Positions 8,601 through 20,600 of a stretch of DNA of 29,961 nucleotides are shown here, piece by piece. Origin of the DNA: a virus; the IMG/VR virus record IMGVR_UViG_3300010157_000183, positions 1 through 29,961 of that record. One strand, written 5' to 3'. The translations under genes and the position numbers were made by a program. The notes under the pieces are model-generated. The model was not told the origin of the DNA. It made no database searches and saw nothing but the letters and a program-made list of their open reading frames with translations. Within the stretch, counting starts at the first letter, position 1. Each line of letters begins with the position of its first letter.

Positions 8601-11600
8601 TACAATCATACTATCATAGTTATTAGGTCTCATAAGCAATGTTGCGGTTGTAGCAACTCCTGCTGTTATTGGAAACGTTCCTGTCATAACCATTGCATGG
8701 GAATCATTATCTTTTGTATATACATTAATACCTAAACTATCTATAATATGTCCATTTACTAGTTCTTCAGGAGCATAACTAGAATCTAAATTTAAAAATT
8801 TATTTCCATCTACTATCATATCTTCAGGTGCAACACCTAATGCTCCGACAAAATTTCCTAATTCCCATGAACCTCCGGCAATGGCGGTATCTAATCCAGA
8901 CATCATTGTTTCGGGTTTCCAAAATTCTATAGCAGGATAACCATATATGAAAAATTCAAAATAGTAACTACTATTAACTAGTTGATAGAACGATACTAAT
9001 GCCATTCCATTACTATCTTTTGTTATTTGATAATATTCTGCGCCAGGATGGGGCCCAGTTACTGGAATACCCGTAAGCATAGGGCTAGTTAATCCATCAT
9101 TGAATATTTTAATATTAGAAATATCGTTATATTGAATATGAAGATTTATTACTAGTGAAGTAGCAGTGGTTTTGTCATATGCTTGTACAAAATGATCTAA
9201 CAGTAATATACTAGGATCAATTGTAGATAATAAAGTAACTATTGTTGCAGAAGATATTGTTGTAGCAACTGCTGTAGTAGTTGATAGAGATGATATTGCT
9301 TTTATAGCAAATTGGTCTGCGTCTAAAACACTATCAACAGTATATGTTCCATTATATCCGCTAGATGTGATCCCCGATATTACAATCTTATCACCCGCAA
9401 CTATACCTCCTACATTAAATGGGGTCATAGTTTTAACAACTATTTGAGAGCCAACTGTTGTTGCGGTTGATTTTGCAGATTTAATTTTAAAAATTGGTTT
9501 ACTAATTGTTATAGATCGTGATCCTGTATCAACAGATGTTACTACAGTATCTGGTCTAATTCGAATAGTTGAAGAATTTAAAATGTTAATTAATTGCCCA
9601 GTAACAATACCTGTAGTTGTACTAATATATAAAGTAGATGTACCGATTGTAGCAGTGCTTATTATTTTTGCAGAAGCATAATAAGTTACAAGTTCACTCC
9701 AGGTTGATCCACCAACATCAAATTTTCCTGCGCCATTAACGGTATCCCATGGAACAGAATATTCAAACGGTAGACCTTGTATAACTGATCCTGGGAAGGT
9801 AATACCTGTCATTAATGATGATAAAGAATCAGTAGACGTATGTAGTTTTTCAATCCTATCTAATGCAGTATATAATTCTATACTCTTGTTATAAGATATT
9901 TTAAATATTTGTCCTTCTATTGGAATATAATTTAAAAATTTAAATCTAGAATATTTTTTATTATACCCATTATATTCTTCTGTATAGTACTCTAACGTAT
10001 AATCTGTACCTAATATCAATTTACTATCTAACGTTGGTACAACTGTTAATTTATCTGCATCGGCTAACCATGTAAGAACAAACTTATCGTCTTTTCCTGA
10101 GCATATAAATGTATCAAATACACGAGTTTCTCCAATTTCTGAATTATAATTTACTCTATCAAATTTAATACCAATTTTATTTTTTCTTGTTTTTAAATTT
10201 AATAATGTTGCAACGGCGGTTGCTGTAGAAGTGACAGATGGGCCACCGCCGGTGATTGTTACCGTTGGTGCCTGTGTATATCCATTTCCTGAACTAGTTA
10301 TTAATATTTGATATACCGTACCATTTCTAATGTAGGCACTAGCAGTTGCATCAGAAATAACAGAACCTCCGCCACCGGTGATTGTTACAGTCGGCGTTTG
10401 AGTATACCCTGCCCCACCATTAGAAACTACTATAGATCCGATTTCTGAAGTATAATTATCAACCCATGCCTTCCACGGTTGTTGATCAATTAGCGGATTC
10501 TGCAATCCTACTGTACTAAATGTATCGGTAGTGGTGTTGTAATAAGAAGGCAAATCAAAATCAGTTGCACTTAACGATAATCTTTCGTCTGTACTTTCTA
10601 AATATGAATACTTAGAAGTATAGGATCTTAATTGGCTATGATACGGTTTAACTTCTTTGATATATTCTTCAAAATTTTGTTCATCTTCTAATTTATAAAC
10701 TGGTCGTTGATCGAGTGATCCCACAACATTTGTCACATTGATAAATGAAGTTTTAAATGCCCAGTCTAATAATTTTTGTTCAGTTAATGCATACTTAACA
10801 GCGGTAAAGAAAAGTAAATTCCAATTTACTTTTAAATTATTAATAAAGATATCATCCTTTAATGCTAATAAAATATAATACAATTCTAAGTCAGGAATTT
10901 GATCGTATAATGTTTCTTCCAATGTTGCTTCATCATATGAATAATTTAATTTTCCATAATTCCATATAGAATCTAATATTTGGAAAGTACCGTTCTCACT
11001 AAAAACTATATTATAATTTTTAGAAAAATTGCCAGCATTTTCTGTTCGCTCAAGTATAACATATCTACCATCTCCAACATTTAATACCTTTACATAGTCA
11101 CCGGGTACTATGCTATCTAATGTAGATAATTCATAGATATGAGAAACCACATAATTATATTCTTTAAACAATTTATAATCGTCACTTACCCAATTAACAT
11201 AATTCCAATATAATGGTGTGTTGTATGTTTGATTTTTAATCATTACCCACAAGGATGAAGTATAATCAAATTGATATTTTGTCCATATAAATTTATAATT
11301 TTCATCTGCCTTAACTATAGCAGTATGGGGGCGAACTGTTAATATTGGAGCAGTTACGAATTCAGATCCCGGATCTGATATTATTACATTGATAACTTTA
11401 CCTTCACTATTAATTTCTGTTAGTAGTTCAGCCGTAGAAGTTTCAGTTAATCCAACAGTAACTTTAGGTGGTGAAGTATATCCGTATCCTGCAGATACTA
11501 TATCTACGGTGGTTATTTTACCATTGGTTACATAGCATTCTAATTTTGCTTGTGCATACTTAATAGTGATATCGTTAGATACAGATAATAAATTTGAATA

Positions 11601-14600
11601 ATGATCAACTGAAAAATCGTATTCTCTTAAGAAGGTATTAGGAACTGTATCTAATTTGTTTAAATTATCAAAATTATAATTACCTGTTATTCTATTTTTA
11701 ATTAAAACAGAATTAGCAAATTCAACGATATTACGTAATGCTTCTTTTCTATTTTTAAATAAAGTTTGTTGAGGACGAATTCCTATACCATATCTATTTC
11801 TATAGGTTGAATTAATTGCAGGAACAGCATTACCTAATTGATCATGCCCTAACAAACTGTCAATTAATTTTTTCTCAAGTAACGTAGTAGGCATGCTATT
11901 AGCATCACCTTCTGATAATAATACCCATTCAGTATGTTTTGGAATTGTATTGCTAATAGTATCAATGGTAATGTTTGCATTGATCCTATTACCAACTAAC
12001 ATTGGTTGAACATTCGCAAATGCTACACTACTCGGTGATAAAATTTCAGCAAATTTCAATCCATTAGCAGTAGGGTCAGAAATTATTCTAGATACTTGAT
12101 AACTGCTTATTCTTCTATTCGATGTGGCTGGTACTGTAACTTTATTTTTAACCCAGAAAAAGTATACATTCTCAAATGAGTTAGTTACATTATTAAATAA
12201 TTGTTTAATAGACACTACACTGTTATCAGGATATTTTGGTTGTCCACTTATTCCTTTTGTTAAACCTTCATTTGTATCTGCTTGAGCGGCCCATTCACTA
12301 GGTAATAAATCAGACCTAACCCATTCATAAACGTCAATACTTGAACCAGGAAATAATTTACCCCAATTATTTTTTCTAAAAATATCGTCGCCTTGTTCAT
12401 ACCACATATATTTTGTAGTACTTAAATCCCACCATAGTTCTCCTACATGATCATCTATCCAACTTGTACTACTATCAACAATAGTGTAAGCGAGACCGAC
12501 AGTATAAGTAGCAGGGTCAAACGCAGATTTATATCTTAATTCTTGCTCTGCAATGCCTGCAATTTTTCCTTTTACTGGATCAATAACATCTAAATATTCT
12601 ACAATTTCTTCTTTAAAAGAATCTATCAACGCTATGCGATCAACAGTAGAGATATCTACAAGGTCATCTTGTTGGCGTAATAGTTTTAAACTGCCTATTG
12701 TTGAATCAATTTTACTAAATTGATAGAATGACGATGTGTCGTTATTTGCTGAAACATTATATGTAGGCGCTCCTACATATATATTATTATTTGTAGCAAT
12801 AACTGATGATCCATACTTACTACCTTCTGCTATAGAAGAATCAACTAATTCTTCAGACAATACAAAATGACCATCTAAATTACTATAAACATATACAGTT
12901 CCTGCATCTGATAAAGACTCTGTAAACTGTGTAGTACCTTCATCAAATGTAGTAGTACCTTGTTTAGAAGTTATATCAAATTCAGTAATAATTGAATTAT
13001 TAGTACCCAATGCACTTATAGATAAAGTATTATTATCTTGGCTAATAGATATAGAATGTCCAAATTTTAAATCATTAGTGTATGAAGGATTTTTTATAAT
13101 TTGAGTAAGTTCATACGAATAACCAGTCGGGTGTGGACTTAGTGCTAAACTACGTTCAGCAAGATTTGCAGCATATTGAGCAGGATTTAATAAATTATTA
13201 TCAATCACAGACTGAGCAAATCCGGCAAGCCCATTTAACATCCAATATCTAATGCTGGCTTCATCTGGATATAGTTGTGCATCAGGATTTTGAAAATATG
13301 CAGCAAGTACGGCTGCTCTTGTTGCTACTGTATTAAACGCATCTGCTGCTCTTTCTGCATCATATATTGCTGCATCTGCCGGATTGGCTGCTCTATAGTC
13401 AACCCAGAATTGATGAAAAACTCCAGTCTCGCCCAAACCTACCTTCATCCAATTTAAAATAGTTTCTTCACCATAGTATACAGGTGCTAACTCTTCAGCA
13501 GCAAGTGAAAATATTACTTCTGGGCGGGTTGAGTTATAGTAAGGAGTTAGCGTTTTTTTATAAACAGCAACCTTGCCGTAAGGTTCTCCTATTGATTTTG
13601 ATTCTGTTGAAGATACAAATAGATGCGAGCCATCGGGTGATGCTATTACATCACTACCAAATTCAGAAGATGTTCCAAATGGTGATTTTAATGTTTGTCT
13701 CCAAGAAAAATCTTTATCATATAATTGTACAATACCTACATTTGTTCCTGTGGTAACAATGTGTTTAGGAGCACTTATAGCGATAACTGTTCCTGTGGTG
13801 TCTCCTGCAATTTTATGTCCAAATTGACTTCCTGGAGATAATGTTACATGAGAAGATAACTCAATTCCCACAACTGGATGTACTGAAATTACTGTACTAG
13901 GTTTAATTAACGATGCTGCTGCTCGTTCAGCAATATTTGCAGCATATTGGTCAGGATATAATGTATTACGAAGATTTACCACATAATTAAACACATAATA
14001 GGGATCATTACCATATGGTATTAAACCGTTTAACATCCAATATCTAATATCTTCTTCAGAAGGATACAATTGTGCATTAGGATTTATTTGATATGCACGT
14101 ATTACAGTTGCTCTAGTTTCTACCGCACCTATAGCATCGTTAATTCGCCAAATATCCCAGATTGCTGCTTCATTGGGATTTGCTAATCTATAGTCATGTA
14201 TTAATTTATTAAAACCGGGTGCTGTATCAAGACCAAAAGTCATCCAATTTAAAATAGTTTCTTCACCGTAATATAACGGTGCTTCTAAATTAGCGGCCAA
14301 TGCATATATTACTTCTGCACGGGTAGATTTATAATATCCTGTTCTTGTTACACCATAGGCATATACATGCCCTGTGTTGGTTGGATTTTCAGGACCGCTT
14401 GGCGCACCAACTAACAATGTTGTACTTGCTGTAGAAACCGTTTCATTTATATAAATTGAATGACCGAATCTAGAATAATTAGCAGTTTGAGCAGTAGTAG
14501 CATAAGGATTTACTAAAATTGTTGAGTCTGTTTCTTTAGTAAATGTATTATTAATACTACTAATTTTTACTAAGCCTTCTGAAGAGAAATTCTTTGTATA

Positions 14601-17600
14601 ACCGGTACCTGTACTGAGTATTACTACGCCACTAGTTAAAGTATTTGCACTATTAATAACAACATTTGTTGCGTTAGGTGCACCTGCAAAATATAAATTT
14701 TTTCCAGTATCATACTGCAAAGAATAACCAAATTGTGCTTTTATGTTAGGATAGCAATATGTTGCTAAGTCTGTGTTTAAACTATATTCAAATTTCTTTT
14801 CTAAAACACTTGTAGTTTTATGTTTAGTGTATACCCAAACGCTTCCTATTCCTGGAGTATTTTTAACAGTCCAACCTGGTGCAGATACCATTAATATATT
14901 TGTATTATCTGATGTGTAAATAGATTTTCCTAACTCCGAATGTAGACTTAACGAAGTTATTGTAGCAGTAAAATGACCATTAACCCCCACCGAGTAATTT
15001 TTTATTTTTTCATAAACTTGCCACTTGTCGTTAATGCCTTCATCTATCCAAATTTTTTCATTGTTCTTTAAATTTAAAATATCTGTTGAATTAGCAACTT
15101 CTTTAATATTTTTATATCGTGCATTTTCAAATTTAAACAATGCTCCATAACTTAATAATTCTGCATCAACTATAGAGGTTAAACTTGATGCTACCGTAAA
15201 TTGATCTAATTTAGCGATATCAATTATAATGTGTATACCATTAACTTGCTCATTAAATCTAACTACAGAAACAATGTCACCTATTGATAATCCATGCGGT
15301 TGGTCAGTTACAAATGTTATGCTGGACCCGGGGGCACTTACATATACTCCTGCAATCTTAGAAGATTGTTTAGAGTATCTACTAACGCCCCAGCCGCCGT
15401 TTTCTAAAAATCCCATCCATATAGTATTGCCATCTTGTAATACAGAATTATTAGCAATATCTAATAAACTATTTTTATTATATGCTGTAGCGGTAACATC
15501 ATCTGCTCTAATATATCCAGCAGTAGTCAATACTAAATTATTATCAAAGAATGTGCTAGAAGACATTATTGGAAACGTATTTGCCGATGAGTAACTATCC
15601 GGAGTTAATAATAAGTCCGACTGAGACACATATGTCACCAGCGGATTTGCATCAGCAGGAGTTTCAGAAAATTTAACAAGATATGGATTTTCTAAAGATG
15701 TACTTTCATTTAAATTAAATTCTATTTCATTGTATGTTGAAAAACTTCCGTAATTACCTGATCTGAATGCCCAATCTTCAGTTAATAAAATGTCCCCTTG
15801 ACGTGTAAACTTACCAACTTTGGATAATTTATCAATAGAATTTTTAGTTCCTTTTTCCTTAATGTATCCTTGATAAAATTTATATTGGCTAATTGAATTT
15901 GTAAAAATATTATTAAGGTATGTTCTTGGAGTATAACCAATTAAATGTTGTGCTAGTTTTTGTTGGGTAGAATCAAAATTATCAATATCTAAACTATAAA
16001 AGTCTTCGAATTGATTAATTTTATAATCAAAATTAGGTAATAAATTTGATACCGGCTTACTATCTAGTTTGATCCATTTTTCAAAATCAAAAGTAGCATC
16101 TCCGATAATTTTAACAGTTGATTCATAATACGAACCGTTATATCTTACCACTTTTCCCGGTAAGTATGTTCCATATGCTGTCCAATCTATAATAGTAACA
16201 TTGTCGTAAACAAAACCGGGACTAGATAAATCACCATTCCAATTGGCAGTTCTAAATCCTGATAGTTTAATTCTTCGTTGCTTGTATCCTGTTTCAATAT
16301 CGTATATAGTATCATTAAAAATTGTTTTATTGTTAAAAACCATTCCGTGTTCTTTTTGTACAGAATTTAATGTAGCAAAAAACATACCTTCAAGAGTGTC
16401 AATAGTATTAATTACACAAACACCGTCTTCTCTTGATAAACGAAATTTATCTAATGGAAATGATTTTCCATCGGCTTTTAATATACTAAAATCATAATCT
16501 CCGGTAGTAATATCATCAACCACCGAATCAATAAATGAATATTTTAGATAATCCGCAAATGGACTTAATGTAATTAAATTTCCGTCTGCCCAATTTTGCG
16601 TAGTCCAATATAAGAATTCTTTAGCAGTAAATTTCCAATTTACTATATCATTAAGATCAGTATTATATTCATCAAATATAAATCCTTGACTTTCAAGATA
16701 GGCACCGTACCCAATTAATAAATCGTATACTTCTTGTATTGTTGAATAACTTGTACCATATGGAACTACTGTTACTGTGTTTTCAAATCTTGAAGATAAT
16801 TGTGCGGTGGCGCCGCCTACCATAGGCAATGATGGTAAGGCTTGAAATAATGTTATATCAAATGTAGATTGTGTATTATGACCAACTTTAACTATATAAA
16901 ATGTTCCATTATATCTTACAATCTGACCTTGTTTATAATAATGTGTTGTGTTTGCTGTAGTAGATGTAATATCAATTGCACTAAGACCACTGTTGCCACT
17001 GTTGCCGGCGCCTGTCCATTCTGTAAATGACTCAGATTTTCCTCCAACAGTAATTGCACCGGATGCTAAACTTTTAGTAGGTTTAAGTATTTCAAAATAT
17101 GGATTTGTAGTGTCATATCCCTTAATAATGAAATTACCATTAGACCGTTGTACTATAACTCCGGATATTCTAGCAGACTTAATAGGATTACTTACATTTA
17201 AAATTAATGAATAGTCTTCAGGCGGTAAGATTGCTCCTTGTGCTTGTGACACAGGATCAATAGAGTCAATAACAATTTGCAATTTATCTTTGCTTGCAAA
17301 TCCTCCTAATTTATGGAATAGATTAAAATTAATATAAGTTAAGTCTTGTGTTAATAATTCAAGATAGTTTAAATCTTTCTGTTTTCCCCGTTCAATAACA
17401 TAAACGCCAAATCCGGCTGATTGTACATCTTCTCCATCTAATATAAGTTTAGAAGGATTTAAATAAAGATCATTTGCCTTATATGTTAACTGATTTTTAA
17501 TATTTAGATAACTTCTACTTGTATCAAACATAGAAGAAGTATATGAGCAAGGATCAAGTAAGGCGGATAACGCATTTACAGCAAATGGCCAATAACTGCT

Positions 17601-20600
17601 GTTTCTCCATGCTGTTTCTGCAGGAGAGTGATCTCCAAATTTCCAATTTGCAGATTTATCGTCAATTGTTAAATTACCTGCATTTAGTAAAAATGAACCA
17701 GGTGGTTTTAAGTTTCCTGCAACATCAACAGGAACAATTGATGAAAAATTAATACGAGCATACTGAGAATTAATAGTTCCTAAGTTATCAACTATTCCAT
17801 TAGTTACAGCATCAATCAATGCTGTTCGTTTTTCACTATTAACCCAATCGTATTGGATGTCCCACCATAACGGTTTAATTGAATGCCCTAACATTTCCCA
17901 AGGATGAGAATGCGGACGATCAGTATCGTAAAAATATTTGTAAACACCTCTCCAATATCCCGGATAAGAATTTCCTATAGGAAAACTACCATTGGTATAA
18001 TTCCATGTAAAAAAGTTATATTCATCATAAACATTATTAGTAGTTGTATCAATACTATATTGACCGGTCCATTTAATAAAGTCTTTTACTAAAATATCAT
18101 TAATTTCAGATGAAGAATATTTACTTTCTCTAAATGCACTTGGCAAATATCCGTTAACATCAAATATTTTAGGATTATAATTTATTTTAATATTATTAAA
18201 AACACGTTTTTCGTATTCAAGAATAATAGCATCCCTATAATCGTCAAAGGCTTTAATTATACTGCCGTCGTGGCCTCGTATAACATTTGTAGAATTTAAA
18301 TAGGTGTCATCTAAAAAATACTCAGGTTTATATTTTGGATATAAACCTAATTTAGATGGCGTTGGAGGAATATATGCACCGCCGGTATCTAAATAATAAT
18401 GGATAGATATTTTATCACCTGCTACAAGATTTAAAATATCTGTATTAACTATTATTGTGTTATCAATACTATCAAAATAATATTCAGAATTTGCAATTAA
18501 TTGATAATCATTATAGTATACAATTACTGATTTAAAACTTAATGCTGTTAAATCAAATTTAACCCCTATTGGAAATATATTGTTTGCGCCTGTAACTGTA
18601 TAGTCTCTTACAATTTTGTTAGGTCCATAACCTAACATATCAGATCTATAATATAAAGATCTAGAATCTTTACTAGAATTAAGTTGTGTTAAAACTAGGT
18701 CTAATGCATCACGTGGTGTTAGTTGACTATCAACTTTACTTAAAGCATTTAAGAAATTTATTTTAAATTGATCGTACTGTTCTGCAGAGTATCTAATAGA
18801 ATCAACTACATTGTGTTCTTTTTTTCCAAGAAATATTTGAGGGAACGCAATAGGATTAGCATTTATAATTAAACGAGAACCATATTTGGCATAATCATTT
18901 AAATCTCTAAGATTACTTATTCCCGGAAACTCGCCAATAAATCCAGTAATACCATTAACCATTGTTGAAAGATGATCACTTAGTTCACTTAATGTTAATT
19001 CTGTTATAGGTCCGTTTAACGGATTGTTAGTTAATCCTAACGGAGTTTTATAATATCCATTTTCATTAGGTGTATCTTTAGAAATTATTTCTAAAGATAC
19101 TATATCATTTTTAGCAATATTAACAGACGACGTACTAACATGAATAGTAATACCATCTGTATCTAAAGTTGAATTAACTAAATTTCCATTCACATAAGAA
19201 ATTACAGAAGTGGCAGATGTTACAATTGATTTAAGTTTTAATACATTTGTTGAAGTCAACATTGTTTGAATTTCAACAATAGGAATTTGATAATTTACTG
19301 ATGGTTCCCATACATTTTTAAATTCGTTTCCTATTTTAAGATATGTAACACCGGTAGTAATTGTAGAACTTATATTATTAACATCAGTTATACTGACAAT
19401 GTCAGACATAAAGTAGTTCTTAAAAACATAACTACCAACTCCGATACTGTTTTTATACTTTAATGGGAATCCTAAAACTTTATCGTATATTGTTCCTACT
19501 TCATAACCAAATATTTTACTGCCGGCAAAATTAGAATTTTTATCAGAATAACTTAATTGAGTCGGTTGAGAATTATCAAATAAATCAAATAATGGTGCTT
19601 GATTTATAGTTGTATGTTGCTGTGATTTTTTCCATTGAATAACATCGATGCCATTAATATTCTGTGTTGTATAATGCCAACTTGTTCCTTGATTTAATAT
19701 ACCATAGTTTATGGAAACTGAACTAGCAGACAGCGGAGTAGATGGTTCTATTAATCTAAGAGTAGGTGGGTTGGTAGAAGTATCATAGTTTACCTTATAA
19801 ATTTTTCCATTGAGAGATGTATCTGCATTAAAAATTATTCGAAAACCATGCTCTAATAAAACTTCGTCACTGTAATAACCAATAGTACCGTCTACTTGAC
19901 TAAATGCATCAGTAGTAGTTGTATCAATTATATCTACATTTTGAATTCCAACTGACCCAAAATTATAAAGTTTTATATCTGGATTAAATTCAATAATAGG
20001 TCTATTGGCTCTTCTATCTAACGGATAGACAGCCTGTTGATTGTTTATTTCAGCAGTAATACGAATAATGTCTCCGTGAAACCATCTGTTATATCGTGTC
20101 CATGGATTTAAATCACCACTAGCCTTATTAATTGTAATATATTCGGGTATTACTGGTAGTGTTTTATTTGAATCAAATGGATAACTATCGAATAAATCGC
20201 TATCAAATGTTTCATTATAAATCTGTGCAACACTTTCATGTACTTCTAATAATTTAATATCAATTAATTTTATACTTTTGCCAACACCTTCAACATAATA
20301 TTCTTTATTATTAGATGAAAGTTTTAATTTCATTCCGTTACTTAATGAATAATTATTTAGAATTATATATGTAGGTGTACCTTCTATATCTTCCTTAAGA
20401 TCATCTACTAATATTGCATCAGGTCCATTAGGTAGCCAGTAATATTGATTATAATTTATCAACTTATCCCAATCTATATGAGGATTGTATGAATAAAACT
20501 TTGATCTAAAAAGTCTATCAAGGTTATCAGTTTTTCCACCTTGCAAATTAATTTCATTAATTATATCATCAAATCCAATTACATCGGTTATGTTAGATGA

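Larger units (their letters stand above)
12730..14950 (-). other. FG-GAP-like propeller region with two helical inserts
   Basis: Residues about 1965-2705 contain repeated units of the form 'FG.S(I/V)......L.(V/I).AP......G.V.(V/L)Y': ELGKSIYTSDNTNILMVSAP, QFGYSLQYDTGKNLYFAGAP, RFGHSIY with LLVGAP, QFGHKIA with VIAISAP, EFGSDVIASPDGSHLFVSS, KFGHSISISQDNNTLSISAL, and KYGSSVIATNNNIYVGAPTY. That is seven units, the number expected of a closed beta-propeller of the integrin-alpha FG-GAP kind. The calcium-binding D-x-D loops of true FG-GAP domains are not obvious. The helical repeats at 13908-14324 and 13137-13529 interrupt units three-four and five-six. The propeller call is inference from spacing and motif. 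Confidence 0.6.

Noticed and set aside
13137-14324. DUF4214 domain assignment for the helical repeats
   Set aside because: The aromatic YW core and following helix are similar in feel, but the L-G-R-x-P-D signature of that family is absent, so no family name was used.
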